DNA from: Hypericum androsaemum
Taxonomy: Eukaryota; Streptophyta; Magnoliopsida; Malpighiales; Hypericaceae
Length of the DNA: 64,000 bases
Direction of reading: 5' to 3'
NCBI GenBank assembly: GCA_963995505.1
Contig: OZ023182.1
Coordinates: forward strand, 18,927,619 to 18,991,618
Shown: positions 21,929-36,800 of the stretch, piece after piece
How the letters are laid out: every line of letters starts with the position of its first letter
Position numbering within the stretch: the stretch's first letter is position 1
Made by a program: the position numbers and the translations under genes
The notes under the pieces: generated by a model
What the model saw: the letters and a program-made list of their open reading frames with translations, nothing else
Database searches by the model: none
What the model was told of the DNA's origin: nothing

Positions 21929-22159
21929 TTATCCAGAAAACTGCAGAACCTCATCAAAAGTTACTAAAGCAATGATCTTTGAGAAGAACCAGAGCACAAG
22001 AGCAAAACCCACAAGGGAAAATGCTAATGGAAAAGCAAAATAACGTTGGACTTCTTCAACTATTAGAAGGCTAGCCTCCTTCTCCTTACCTGCTGGAACA
22101 CTGGAAAAGCTTCTGTTGCCAAGAAATCCATGGCCCCGGGCGACCTGTCGTTCGGTCTC
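21929..22159 (-). CDS. Hydrophobic exon or ORF of unknown gene, copy 2
   Basis: The same 77-codon open frame as 4403-4633, with a few replacements (IVEEVQRYFAF). One hydrophobic segment (LVGFALVLWFF) is kept and there is no start codon. It is probably one exon of an unrecognised membrane protein, or a relic of one. Confidence 0.35.
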   Translation of the reverse strand, partial: ETERQVARGHGFLGNRSFSSVPAGKEKEASLLIVEEVQRYFAFPLAFSLVGFALVLWFFSKIIALVTFDEVLQFSG

Positions 22160-22329
22160 CTAGTCGTCCCTCGCAACCCAAGCGTGGTTGGACTTGGTTC
22201 AGTTTTTGGGAGGAGAGCAAGGAAGGGGAAAGGGTGCTTTCGCGAGCCGAGGGTTCCCTTTTCCTGCTTGTTCTTTTTTCTTTTTTTTGATAACGTTCTT
22301 CGGGTTCTTGCTGGCTTATAAATATAGTA

Positions 22330-23368
22330 GGACAAATTACTCTCACATCCCTGTACTTTGGTCACTCTCCCCCAGGGTTCCTAGACTTTGGAAAATGATT
22401 GTACCGTCCTTAAGTTTTGATGATAATAGACTCTCGGATCTCTGGGGCCGAAATATTTTATTTTCTCTGGTTAACTCCTACTTGAAAAGACTAAAATATC
22501 CTCCCACTTAAAAAATAAAAAATCTCTCTCCTTCCTCCCCTCCATCTTCTTCATCTCCTTCATCTTGGGTGAGAGGAATTTCCCCGGAGATGTTCCTATG
22601 AGGCTTCATCTTTTGCAATTTAGAACTACAAAGAACAGGGAAGAGAGGTATTAGAACTTGGAAGGCACCTTGCGTACGTATTTGTAGCCCGGCCAAGAGC
22701 GGGTCCCCCATGTCCAGCCTGCTCCGACGCAGGAGGGGGAAGGGCCCCCACCCGCCGCAAGAGACGGCGCCGTCCAAGCTGCGGTGGTCATGGTGTCAGA
22801 GGCGCTGTCGCCGTTGAGGGAGGGGCCCGGCCAGGACGACGAGGGAGAAGAGGGCGGATGCAGAGAAGGGCTGAGGAGATGGGGCCTGTGGCGGACCCCA
22901 TGGAGGGTGGTCGAAGCCGCTCCCGACGAGAAGAGGTTCGATCTGAGGTTCCTCCTCTGTTCAAAGTTTGCATCTTTAATTTTAAAAAAAATTTTGGGTA
23001 GAAAGTCATTTGTTTGGTTGCTTCAGTTCCGAGGAACGCTTGAAGCTGAATTTTTTTTCCCAATTAATTGAGTATTTTTTTTATTTTTCTTGATATTCTT
23101 GGTTGTATTCTTGATTTTGCTTAATTTGATCTTATTTTTTGGTTGTTGGTGTTCTTGGTCAAAGTTGAAGAAGGTGAATTTCATTATTTTTGTTCAAGGG
23201 TATTTTGGTCATTTCTATGACCAAAAATGAAAAAGAGCCGATGACGTTAGTCAGATACCCGAGTGTCTATTATCTTCAAAACTTAGGGACGGAACAATCA
23301 TTTTCCAAAAGTCAGCAACTCTAGAGAGAGGATGACTAAAAGTCAGTGACTTGAGAGTAATTTGTCCA
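22330..23368. mobile_element. Inverted-repeat DNA element with GC-rich cargo (Pack-MULE candidate), unit 1
   Basis: The left end GGACAAATTACTCTCACAT is the inverted match of the right end GAGAGTAATTTGTCC. About 170 bp are repeated inversely, including CTATTATC-T-CAAAACTTA-GGACGG and CAATCATTTTCCAAA. The core (about 22560-22960) is strikingly GC-rich amid AT-rich DNA and open in several frames, as captured exon sequence would be. I do not recognise the source gene. Confidence 0.65.
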
Positions 23369-24137
23369 TTTTTCTGTGATGTTACCCATTACTCAATATT
23401 GTAATCGGTAGATTATAGGTAAATAATTATGTTAATTGTAATGGTTAATTATGTTTATTAATTAAAAAATTCACCTTTCTCTATATTTTTCTATTTCTCT
23501 TTCTTATTTTTTCCAATTACATATTTCTTTGATTAGAGATAATACATAATTCAAAGTACAAAGAATGAGTCCATCCAACAAGCATTTAAATTTTTTCTTA
23601 AAAAAATAAATATTTAAATCAATCGGAATTTAAATCACTCGGGTTTTATAATTAGCTCTAATATGTAGGGAGCGAATTTGGTCCTAGATGTGTAAAATAC
23701 TCTAGGACCGTTCTGGGAGATTAAACGGTTCGTTTATGATAGAATTATTCCTCTAATTATAATAGAATGATTAGTTCAGTTATGATAAAATAGTTTCATA
23801 GAAACTGTTCGAAAAAATCCATCTCTAACTTCTGGGACCAAATTGACCGCCCTGAGAGGTATATCCTTTGCTCTCTTTCTCTCTTCCACTAACTCAAAGC
23901 TCCCAATTTTCAGATTTTGGGTTTTTTTTTCGCGCTTTTCTCTGTAATGGGTCGAGTGGTTTTTCTTTTTATTTTTTGTGATAATTGATATTTGGCTCCT
24001 GTTTCTGTTGTTTCCGTTGCTTGTTCTGCTGTTGGTTGTAACGAATTGGTTCTATTGCGTTCTTGATCAGTTCCGTGTTTTTTATCAGAGGACATCAGCG
24101 ATGATGAAGGAGAAGATTGTAAGAATGTTTCCTTTCA
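23369..24137. other. AT-rich spacer and right edge of unit 1
   Basis: Mostly AT-rich without genes. From about 23800 it matches the left-flank block 5641-6389, but with both internal deletions, so the exon-like pieces there are disrupted. Confidence 0.45.
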
Positions 24138-24893
24138 GTTGCACAAGTTCCTGTACAAGTTCTTCTCACAGGGTATGCTTCTTGTTTCCTGATTGCTTCT
24201 TGTCAGTTAGTATCCAGAATTCTTAGTATATTAAAGGATGCTTTTCAAACTCGGAAATCATCACAATTGAAGGACTAGAAAATTTTAATTTAAAAGGTTG
24301 TAATATATGCTTGACAGGTTGACTGTTATTGTTTCCCTTGTGACTTGAAGAAGTGCACGATGGAAGGTTGAACACCTTTTTGCCCTTGCATTTGTTTCCC
24401 TTGTGACGGTTATTGTTGAAAACTGACTGAAACAAGGAAACTTGCTGCAGTTCAATCTATTCTGGTTTCAAGTTCAGGGCGGTAATGGTTTACATGGCAA
24501 TTACAGGTACTGTCTCGGATATTTTCCATTTTTTCATCTTTACTTTTATACGATATATTCAATTTGGGTGGTGTCTGCGAACTCTAATTTTGAGCTCTCC
24601 TTCTTTATATACCAACCGTAATGAACGATATGATACAATGGCAAACTTGGACCACAAGTTGCCTTGCTCTATCATACAAAGCATATCTATAAGAACTTCA
24701 GAGTAAATCATCTGGTTTTGGTGCCCAGACATATTTATAAAAGACAATGCCAATATTTTTTAATAATCATAGTAAGTCATCGGGATTTGATTACTAGAAA
24801 TCCTTAGGTAGCGATGCTATAGAGGCAATGGAGCTTCAAACAATTCAGAGACTACACACTGCAGCACTTGCCCCATTTGTTGCTGTAGATAGA

Positions 24894-27800
24894 CTATCGT
24901 AGCAATGGAGATGTCCCAATATGAAAGTTTGAGCTTATATAGTTTCCGGAATCCGCCGGTTCAATACTCATCCCTTGTCGAGCTCTAGCCGTTTCTGCTG
25001 CTAAGCACTCGTTCAACTCTATTACCACTTGTGTCATCATTGGTTGTTTCCTGGAGCCGTGAGACACACAAGCCATTGCTAGTTCTACAATCCTCCAAGC
25101 CGAGCCGACATCGAAGTCCCCACTTAACCTTGGATCGACAATGCCTTTGATGTCACCATTCTCAAGCATGGATTGAACCCAGATACTTATGTGTGTCATG
25201 TCTGCATTTTTTGCTATCACAGGCTTGCCTGTGATCATCTCGAGCAGAACAACTCCGAAACTATACACATCGCTCTTCTCTGTTAACCTTTTTGTCATAT
25301 GGTACCTATAAAATAAACCAAGATTTTAATCACAACAATAAAATAAAAGCCCGTTTCCTGTAATTACCAGTTACTGGTAATACATTGGAGAATGTATGCG
25401 GATGATATAACTAGTTGAGAATTAAGAGTCAAGTTAGAGAACTAATACATACTCTGGATCAAGGTATCCAAGGGTTCCTGCAACACCACTAGTTGTGACA
25501 TGAGTGCCACCTTCAGCAGGGAAAGCTCTTGATAGGCCGAAATCGGCTAGTTTGGCTTGGAATTGGTCATTTAGAAGTATATTTGTGGTCTTTATGTCTC
25601 TGTGAATAATTTGTGGCTTGCATCCTTTGTGGAGATACTCCAATCCTGCATTTCCCGTGAAGAATTGGATAATTGATGACAACTTTTCTTTTCGGCCGAA
25701 TGCAAGGAACCGGCTCCAAAGTTGTTTCTTCTTTTGAAACGGATATAGAAATACTTCTTTACTTACCTTGCGCTGCGTCATAGGCTATTTGAAGTCTCCT
25801 CTTCCAATTTTGATCTTCGGGGTTATTCTCTGCGATATGATTCACAAGCATATTGGTTAAGCAATTGTGTGTCATGATTTCAGTTCCAAAAGAGAAAAAA
25901 ACCCAAATCAGCCTGCTGGTCTATAATTTTGAGAAAGGAAGTACAAACTTGAAAGGTGATATTTCAAGTCCCCATTAGCCATGTACTCGTAGACGAGACC
26001 CAAGTTTGAATCCTCGTTGCAATATCCTACGAGACTTGTCAAGTTCCTGTGGTGAACTCGCAAAAGAAGCTTGACCTTCATATACACAGTAGTAAAAAAA
26101 AAAAATCAGCATCTCATATCTCATAATAGAATAAGTTACATTCTTGCTTATAGATCAGAAGGGTACTTATGTATAACACACCTCAGCTTGGAACTCGTTG
26201 TACCCTTGGGCCGAAGATGGGGAAAACATCTTTACGGCAACTGGAGTACCATCCATGTAGCCATAGTACACCGTTCCAAATCCTCCTTTGCCAAGAACTC
26301 TATCAAAATTGTTGGTGATCTTCAATATGTCATTGTAGGTTACTTGTCGATTCTTGGATTCCAAGTCAGTTGTATTTGAAGCTGTCAATGATTGTTTGAA
26401 GTTTCCGAGAGCTTTCTTTAATTAATCGGATAGACAAGAAGAACGTACATATGATGGGTTTATTTTGTGAACTGTGATGACTACTACCTTGATTTTTTTG
26501 TGGATGACTACTACCTTGTTGATGCTTCTTTCTTTTGTGGTCCCACAGGAGCAGAAGAGCCAATGCAGCTGCTAGGACTAGTAGTACAACCACCATCACC
26601 ACCACAAGATGGACTACATTGATTTTGCCTTTCTTTCTGCAAGAACTTGACAGGCAAAGATCTGGATTTCCCGAAACACTTGACGCAACGATGACAAGGG
26701 AACAGTTATTAGCGCACATGCAAGCAAGAGATGCATAGATTTAGTTTGAGATGATGAATAAAATGCATCTCTAACTGAGCAAGAAAAAAGGTGTTTTGCG
26801 AAAAAGCTCTCCAACTAGCTTGAAGAATCCGTAAGCAATGGAACTGAAGATGGGAGACGTACTTTAGAGACAAGGAGCCATCTTGTAATTTGGCCAGGAG
26901 GACAGCAGGAATAGAGCCTTTGAGATTATTTCCAGTCAAGTTTCTGCACATATATTTCAAGCATGTTAATGGTATGTTTAACCCACACTAAACGCATTTG
27001 CTTCAAATTTACACTTACAAGACTTGCAGTGATGTCAATTGGGACAGAAACTTGGGAATTGGCCCAGTCAATAGGTTGTAAGATAAGTCCCTGAACACAA
27101 TTTAAGTCCTCCATTACAATGTTCTCACCCAACAACAACAAAAAAAACTCATTGTGACATGAAGTGATGATCAGTATACACTTACAAAGTTTGCAAGTTC
27201 TTCAGACTTGCCATGCCTGGATCTATTTGTCCAGTCAGTTGGCGCGAAGATAAATTACTGTTTGATTAAACAATATTAATTTGTATCAATTTAGCAAGCA
27301 TATAATTAATGGCTGATTAGTATCTACATGATTTGAATTGCTTTGGAAATGGAACTATGGACTTACAGTGATATTACAACCGGGGGAGTGCCACTCTCGT
27401 AGCGGCAAGTGACACCCTCCCAAGCGTATTCTTCAGGAGCACATGGATCCCCTTGCCAATTCCTTGAGATGCCATATGCCGTCTTTATACTTACCATCGC
27501 ATAGACTGTCACGCATAAAACATTTAGAATCCTACCGAAAACCTCAACTTGTAATTAACAATGGACAATAATGGCACGGATTAACTCGTTTTGATACCAT
27601 GTTAGTATTTAAGATATAAGCACGTACGTACCGTCTGCTTGCTCCGTCAGTAGGGTGTCATTGACAGGAAAATAGAACTCGAAGGCATTGCAGAAAGGTG
27701 ACTGCGTGGCTTCTTCGAGTGACAGAGAGATTTTAAACTCGCATGTTCCCAAAGCATTAGCTCCGCGAGTGAAGTTGAACGTGTTGGCGGCTAGATAAAG

Positions 27801-30800
27801 AGGCGTTTCCCAATTCCACACAGTGTCAGAACCCTCCATTTCTATCCTCAAGTTGCGGTTCTCGAAGGTGACAAGCTCCCTGAGCTCCGCGAAGTGCATG
27901 TACACGTACAACTCCCGGATACATTCGGGGTGGTCGGAAAAGTTGATGTACAGGGGCTCCTTGGGATCGGTTGGGGTCACCGCCGTCTTCATCACTGCCT
28001 GGGGTAGCACGTAGTCGACAGCCTCCTTGTCATATGTGATTGTCCCATTTGTCGTTGTCGTATTCCATGTGGGGTCGCTGTATGCGTACCACAGCCTGTC
28101 CACACGGTCGTCGGCGTATCTGACGGAACCAAAACAACGATATAGTTATTCATCATCATAAGATGATATTCGCGTAAAGCGAAATTAACAGTTTATCAAA
28201 TAAAGTTTATTATTGTAAAACAATTATTGTCCCTCTTCACGTTAATTTCTTTACTCAAATTTCCTCGGAAAGGAAAATAAGTGCCAATTAAGAGAGAGAG
28301 AGGGGAAAATAAGTGTTCAACGAACAAATATCGCTGCCTAAAAGTTTTTGCTACCGCTTTTATTTATGTTTCTCCAAAAAAAATTCTTTTCTAATTAACG
28401 ATTCTCTAAGAATTACATAGACATTTCTATATGTGCAAAACTCCGTGTTGAGAATCCCACATAGTTAGTTACGAGTGTAATGTACAAATTTATAAGTTTG
28501 AAAAATTCACCAATATATTATCTTAAGATTTTGGTTGGATTTGGAGATTTTAACATGGTATCAAAGCGGGTTGATCCCATGTCCATTGTTGTGCTCGCAC
28601 GATCCCCATTTCTCACACGTTGGCGAAGTTAAAGCCCGTACAATCTTCGACCCGATGGGTCTCGTTTGAGGGGGCTTGTTGAGAATCCCACATCGCTAGT
28701 TGCGAGTGTAGTGAACAAATTTATAAGTATGAAAAATCTACCTACCTATTACCTTAAAGTTTTGAGTTGGATATGGAGATTCTAACACTCCGAATTATAT
28801 ATTTTTTTTGAAAAAAATTTACTTTCGTATCATGTAGTATCACGGTTTGTCACATGAATACCATGTGGTTTAAAACGCATCAAATGAATCAAATATTTTC
28901 CATCCTAACACCCATATTTTGCTGATAATGTGCACTGCCATCATAGTTTTTTTCGACCAAATTGTATTTTCAAAAAGTTTCAAAATAGTCCCAATTATAT
29001 TTTTAAAAATATCATCCTCTCTCCTCTCTCTCTCTCTCTCTCTCACAACTGTACATTTGTATTGATGTGAAAAATAGTCCTTCTTCCTACAGCCACCCCT
29101 TTTTTCCACCAACCAATCCCAACCGGACTGGATCTCAAACTAGCCCCACTGGTCCACCCCAACTCCCGATTAGGACTGAGCATCCAAACCGAAGTCCAAA
29201 CCAAAGAAACCGAATCGGAACCATTTTTCTCTAAAAATCCAAACCGAACTGGACCCACTCCGGTCTGGTCTGGGTCTGACCTAAAACTAGACTAGATCAC
29301 CAAAAATTGAACAATAGAGTTTTGACCTGACCGAAAATCAGATTTTGGGAATTTGTTGGACTGAACCAGACCATTTTTTATTTGGTCCAGTTTATTGGTC
29401 CGGTTTGATTTGGTTTTATAATTTTTGATTTGCTTGCTCACCCCTACTCCCGATACTAGAGACCACAGACTCCATAGACAATGACCCATGGCTAGGCCGA
29501 GACAACTGGGCTAGATCTGACCCCGGCCATGCCCGAAAAGGTCTCCGGTCTAAGTGGCAACTAGGTTAGAGTCAAATTTTAGTGGGCTTAGCTGAAGGTG
29601 GGGCAAGCAAAGATTTTTGTTGTTCTTGGGAAGCAAAAGGTGAATTCTTTGTTGTTGTGATAGTTATAGTTAGTGATGACACCATGGGAGGACGAAACCG
29701 AAGCAAAAGAATGGGCAAGTAAATCAGTCTTATTTGGTTGGAAAAGAAAGAGGGGGCAAAGAGAATGGTGTTTTGAAAATATTGGAGAATCCTAAAATTT
29801 TCTCAAAATACACTATGTTTTAAAGAAAATTGTGATGGCAAGCCACATCAACTACGAATTTTGATGTAGTTGTCCAAATGAAACTAATTGTAAATAAAAT
29901 TTGACTTAATTAATGCGTCTTACACCATATGATACTCATGTGCTAAACCGCGATACCACAAAGTATTAAATTAAACTTTTTCCTATATTTTTATTGTATA
30001 GTTTAGTGAGTTTGTTTTCTATAAATAGGAGTAATTTAATTTTTGGCAATGTGCATAATAATATAAATACTTGATTTAGAGTCGAGTCCAACCTCGCTTA
30101 TGGCGTATGTATCTATTATAGGACACATATTTGTAGCCATGTTAGTTTCAACCCTTTTGGATATAGCTTTTTTTTATTGAACTTTATATACCATGTGTTC
30201 CTTATCTCTCCTATACATTATACGAATAACTTCACTTTAGTATCATATAATTTGACAGTTTGACACTTACAACCCTGTATTTTAGAACACATCAAAATAG
30301 TCTTTTGAAGTTTCAAGGGTACCTCCAAGGCAGCTTCCTGCCTGCCCGAACTTAAAATGCTGTTGTTTTCTGCCTACGTGGTATGCCACCTCGGAAAAAA
30401 AAAATTATCCCAGTGTCACTGAGTGATATTAAAGGTAAATTTCAAAACAATCCTAAACTTATTTATATTTTTTCAAAATAACCCTCTTCTCTGTTCCGCC
30501 CCTCTCTCTCCTCTCTACAAGACCCTACATCCTCCTTACACTACTTCGCTCCTCTTCCCACCCTTTGATCTCCATCACTCTCCACCCCTACTCCTATCTT
30601 TAAACCCATCTTCATCCCCTCTCTCTGTCTCAACCCCAACGACATTCACAAATCCACAAACCCGATCAGCCCCAATAATTTTCCATAAAGTTACTCAGTA
30701 GTTCCTCCAAGATATAGCTATTTTAAGTACTTTAGACCTACAAGTAGACCGTCCTTTTCTCTCTGAATGCCAAAACCCCACCAAGGCACAAGTACTCATT

Positions 30801-33800
30801 TAACAGCAGGCATTAAAAGCCTAAGCCGGAGCAATTTCCCAGGAAATCCATAACAAGATTGAATATTGAGCTCAACCCATTTCCCAGAACTGTTCAAGAA
30901 ATAATGGGTCTTGCCTTTTTAGGGCTCTTCTTTTTTTAGCTCTCCTGGCTCTCTCCTCCTTCTATGGTAATTTGGTTATTAATTTTTTTGGGAGCTTTTT
31001 TGGGTGATTGCTCAATGTTTGATCAAGGTTTTGTTTGGTTCTAATAGTATTCTTGTTGTTGTTGTGAGTTTAGGACAAGGTAGAAAGCTGACGGAGAATC
31101 ACAGATGCCAGATTCTTCTGTTCATGTTGAGGTTTGTTTACTTTCCTTGCCCTGTCTTGTAGAAAGGAGTGAATGGGGCAGGAGGGAGAAGAGGGCTATT
31201 TTGAAAAGAAAAAAAATTTGGGATTGTTTAAAAAAAAATTTCAGACAACTCAGCAACACTGGGATAAATTTTCCTGAGCTGGCATGCCATTTAGGCACAA
31301 AATGACATCAATTTAAGTTCGGGCGATCGGGGAGCTGCTCGTGAGGTCATCTTGAAACCTCAAGGACTATTTTGATGTATTTTAAACTACACGGTTGTAA
31401 GTATCAAACAACCAAACTACATGGTGTTAAAATAAAGTCTTCCTAAATTATACGGCAGATGTAAGATTTCGTTGCCATTTGGCAATGTACATAATATCGT
31501 AGAAACTAGATTTAGGGTGGAGAAATAACATCCGTTATGGCTTATGTATCTATTTTACTCCATATATTATGGTAAAAGTTGTCTCAATATGTAGTTTTAG
31601 ATATTTCGACCGAAGTATTCTATATCTTTCATCTTTTATCTTTTATCTTTGCTTTAGTATTTATTACTAGTGTTCTAATTTTTTTTATAAGTGCATTAGT
31701 ATTATAAATGGAGTGAGAAATAATTACAAAGATATGGGTTTACAAAGGTTGACAAAGAATCCACCTAAGCACAAAAACAAGATTATAAATGCAATCAAAC
31801 AGAACCCAATTGCATAAACAATCTCGCAATGTCTAGAAGAGCAGTATCCATTTGGAGAAAAAACTCGAATGTCCCCAACAGAGTCAAGTAGCTGATGTTC
31901 ATTTAGGAGGAGGCATACCCATATCCTTGGGCATCACTGTAGCCTACTTGATAATATTAACCACCGTAGCAGGCTCACCATCCCAATCAACACTAATTTG
32001 GATGGCAACAGCTCGAGAAGCAGTAGCCCTTATGATTAAAATATGATATTGGTTTTTTTTTTGTGGTGAGAGAGTGAGTGATTTTATTGTCTGGTTTGCT
32101 TGAGCCAAAAGATTTTTTAAGAGCACTATTTCAATTTGAATTGAGACATTTATGTTGATTGAGAAAGATAAAACTTTGGCAGCTGGCTTTTGATTATGCT
32201 TTATGTTGGGGAAATAACCCACATCCCCGTGGACCCAATCAACGCAAGCGGAAACACATACGAGCAAACCATGATACCACGAGAAGCACAATGCTCAAAA
32301 CACAAAGAAAGCACAAGGAGGGACACAAAACTTGTTCACCCGGTTCGATCCTCAATGATCTACCTCTGGGGGCGTCCAAGCCAGGAGAGATTCCACTACT
32401 TACAGCTTGAGCTTCACTCGCTCTTACAATAATGGATGCCTACGCTGGGCTCACTCTCCTCCTCTTCTCGGCGTGGCTACCCACTCTCTTGGGAGTTCAC
32501 TCACTTGGGTTCACCCTTGGCTAGGGCTCCACCCACTCTTCGGGCCAACTCTCCTTCTCTCAGAGAGCACCACCTCCTTCACTCGGAGTGGCTAAACCCT
32601 CTCTCGGCAAGGCCCTCGGCTTGGGCTTTACCCACCTTCTTCACTCAGAGGCAACCCCTCACTTGGGTCTTCTTCTTCTCCTCCACCTCCTTCACCCGGA
32701 GACAACCCTTCACTCGGGTTGGACAACTTGGGGGAACATGGACCACTCTCCTCTTCTTGGAGAGCGTCTCCTCCTTCGCCTCCTTTCTCTTTGCCATGGA
32801 CAACCCTCCTTCACTTGGAGAGCTCTTGGGCACTTGGCCTCTCCTTCACTTGGAGAGGCCTTTCTTCTTCCTCCCTCTTCTCTCTTTCTCTTTGGAGAAG
32901 TGGGCAACTCTTGCCAGCCTTTGCCAACCCTTCTTGGAGACCATGGAGGGGTATTTATAGTCCCACAAACCTAGGGGACTATTTAGAGTCGGGAGGGACA
33001 TTTTGGTCTACCAAAATGCTAACTTTCCGGGCTGATTGGCGGACACCAAGTACTTGGCGGGCGCCAATTGGAATCCAGAGATTTTTGGATGAACAGTCGT
33101 TGGCGTACGCCAACCCTTCAGCTTCTTCACAAAGCTCTTCTTCGTCTCGTCGCCATTTTCGCATACGGACTCCGTTTCTCGATCTGATTGATTCCACGCG
33201 ATCGTCTTCGAGTGCCGAATCACATCGATCAACTCCCGAGGCTCTTCACTTGAGCCACTCGACTCCTTGTGCTCTTTACTCGAACCACGTGACTCTCGGA
33301 TGTCCTCAATGTCTTCACTCGACTCTTGACTCGATTGATTCTCCGAGTGTCCCCGGACTCCGAATCCAATCGATCAACTCTTGGACCATCCTCATGGCTC
33401 TTCACTCGAGCCACCCGAGCACTTCACTCGTGCTCAGGCTCCATACCCAACACTTTAAAGTGCATGGCACCACTTTTAGAGCAACTGAACACTCACTCAA
33501 ATAGTTATGTGTGGCAGCATCGGCCTTCGAGTTCGTGCCCCAGCTTGACAAGCTGAAATCAAGTTCCACTAACTCACCATCGGCTTTAGAGGGCTACAAA
33601 GCTGCTTCTCCCTCCACATACAAATTATTCTCCTGCAGTGAAAGGTGCATAGCCTCACGGAGCATTTGTTTCCAAAAAGCCGATACCAGTAGCTTTGGAA
33701 CAATGTCTTCAATTCTCGTGGCATTTGAAATAGGAGCATGCAAAACCAAATCCAAACCTGAAGACTTAACATAGTTTTATGTTCACTAATCTGTTGTGCA

Positions 33801-36800
33801 ACATGAACCATACAAGCCTCATCTACGGTCTCATGCTCAATACGGCCTATACAAGGCAAGTCCAAAACCTCAAGCGTAGAAGCATTGTTGAACTCAACTT
33901 GTTCTCCACTCTTCTTTAGCATAGATGCATCCAAGACCTCAACCTCTTTTTGTCCAGGAAGCAAACAAGTAGTCTCCACTTGTGCCCTACTGGGAACAGT
34001 CATAGCAAAGCCAACTTGCTCATGTGCATCACCACTCTCATTACCCATATCAGCCACCTCAATCAAAGGGGGCTGTTATGAATTTACAGTGGTCCTCTCC
34101 TCCTCCTCAACAATTTCACCTTCTTCAAGTAAGGCCTCGAAAATATTAGAGGTTGACAGAGGTATTGTGGAACCAGTAGTCAGGATAGAGGGGGAACTTT
34201 CGTCCTACATCACCATAGAAGGAGAAAGAGTTGGAGCCTTCTTTTGCCAAACTTTTTTTCCACTAACTAAACCACCACCACCTTTGGAAGAGTCTTGAAC
34301 CACTCTAGGATGCAACTTGCGGCAGAGCACTTCTGCGTGTCCAATGACCTTGCACATTCCACAAAAATCAGGGAGTTCTTCATATACCAAATTAATCAAG
34401 CAGTTGTTTCCATCATTCAACTTCAAACAGGCTTTATCTCGAAATGGCTGAGACAAATCAACTTCAACTAAAACTCAAAAGATTGCTCCATTAAACCTAT
34501 TGATAGCTATCGAGTCCGAGCGGATAGGCCGTCAAGTCTGACCCAAACTTTCATATAAGACGATGAGGATTTGGTCGGCTTGAAGAAAGGGACCCAAGGT
34601 TGCAGGTAAAGTTGACCTTGCGGGAATCTCAAAACCTTCAAATTCTAAACAGTATCCTTATCCAACTCTGAAGCGAAGTGGAACCCAAAATATCCCATGG
34701 AGCTCAATTCAAAAGATGAGTATCGTTTAGAGTCTTTTGACAACACCAATCGAGCAATGATAGCTTGCCTACCAAAATTAATGTGCATAGTAGGAAGATC
34801 ACCTTCAAGAATGGGTTTGATAAAGGTAGCTTCGTTGGACCCGCCTCCGGCTTTGGGTTTGAAAAGGCCTGCAAAGGTCTGAATCCTGGAGATGTTAGAT
34901 GGCTACGAGTTGGACGTGTTCTCAATCGATACATGTTGTCCTTGTTGTTGACCAAGGTCTTATGGGGATGGGATACCTGAACGGAGGCAGGGACTCGTAG
35001 ACCAGTGAATTCGCTGGGGGGGGGGGGGTTGTAAGTGTATTTGGAAACCAGAGGCCAATGGGTAGAAATAATCGCTACTGATCGCCCTCTTCGGAAAGAG
35101 GGGCGACCAACATGATTTTCACGCTTTAATAGTTTTATTACTAGTGTTCTAATATATATATCTACGATTTGGCTTTCAATATAAGAACATTTGATACCTT
35201 ACCATTTGAATAATTATTTGCACAATTTAAGAACTTCAAACATGTATCACAATGTCTTCCAAAAGAAAAAAGAAAAAAGTCAATATTTTGATCAACCTGT
35301 AGAACAATATCTTGTGGTTTAAAATTATTTACCAATGACAAGTGACATCATTTTCTCTATTTGACACCTTACCATTTGAATAATTACTTGGACAAAATTA
35401 CCCCTAAATATAGTTAGAAAAAAATGATTTTTTAATTTTTTTAAAAGACACGAAAAAACTCATTTCACTCTCTGCAATTTTTTGACATAAAATTTTTCTT
35501 CAATTTTTAAAAAATTATTCAAATAGTGTTGTGTTATGAAAGGACATTTTGCCTAACAACATAAGGTGTAAGATGATTTGACGAAGGTCCAAAGTTCAAA
35601 CTGTTGCAAAGTGTAATTCTTGATGTAAAAGTTTGCCTTTAAAAAAATAGTATAGTGTTACTTAGAATTTTTTGTCACTCGATTAGATATTATAAAGTGG
35701 TGCGTAAGTCATCATAACCACAATGTACTAAATTGTACTTTACCAAGAATTTACATGTGCTACTTATTGGTATCCAATTTCATACGAACAAAAAAAAAAG
35801 TTGGCCAGCGTTTTACTAAAATTGATGACTCGAAACTCCTCATATTACACACCTCTCTTTTCGATTTTACTTATTGTATTTTTCTATTAAATAAATAAGA
35901 AAACAATCGTACCTGACATCCGATGCGCCGCCAAGATCCTTACGGTAAATCGTCACCAATGATACACCGGGCGGGGTTTCATACGCGGTGTTGATCAGTT
36001 CTCTGATTCCTATTGCGGAAATAAATGGTTTCCCGCTTCCCAAATCCACCAGGCAAATAAAAATATAATCGAGACCTGGGACATGTATAATCTCTTCTGT
36101 TATATTTGGAGTTTTAGTTGATGGTTTCACGTTGGCCCATTTGGTTGCCCCTAGATACAGATCAAACACCGGCAGCTGCTTCAGGTCATCGTAGTTACCG
36201 TAGTAAAAGACGGCTTTAACCAGGTACTTGTTGCCTTGGATCAGTGAGATATTGTAACAGTTTCTGGTCCCTTCAGGGAAAGTTCTCTGTGTCTGCGAAA
36301 CAAGATCAAGATCGGATGTCGACTGTATGTCCTGGATCACGCCACCGGTGATGTATGATGCGTCCGAGGTGTATGTAAGTTTGGTCTGAGCATCATAGTA
36401 AGTGGTGTTTTCCTTTACGCCACAATCTATGTTAATGAAGCCTGAAATTTAAAAAAAAATTGAGTCCATAGAAGTTGGATCAGCTCTAGTTTGTTTAATG
36501 TTTAAGCTATATAAATCAATACTCAGCATGATAAATGATGCCTAATAAGTATCCATCGGACCAAAATTTTTACAGATTTTGACTTCACCAACTTACCATG
36601 AACCACATCTTGCGAGTATAAACTTGACACGAGATCAACTGACTCTGATACCATATTAGAATTTTACATACAATACTAATAACCAAATCTACCATACTTA
36701 CAGCTAACAATGTGGTAATTATATCAAACTCAATTCCTTCAATAACGGATGGGTTGAATAAGAGAAAATTTAAATTTAAATTGTTCCACAGAGAAATGAG

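Larger units (their letters stand above)
6390..24137. repeat. Tandem duplicated unit, copy 1 (~17.75 kb)
   Basis: Positions 6390-24137 are repeated head to tail at 24138-41903. Offsets are 17748, then 17751 after a G-run and 17766 after a C-run. Differences I could find are base changes at 16581, about 17675, 19830 and about 23688, plus the two homopolymers. The unit holds receptor kinase A, its transposon-filled intron, the RPN13 relic and a GC-rich inverted-repeat element. Identity this high means a very recent duplication or an assembly artefact. Confidence 0.93.

Noticed and set aside
22508..23071. ORFs of about 90 codons on both strands in the GC-rich core
   Set aside because: Composition-driven frames on both strands with no recognisable domain. 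Treated as possible captured sequence, not as genes.
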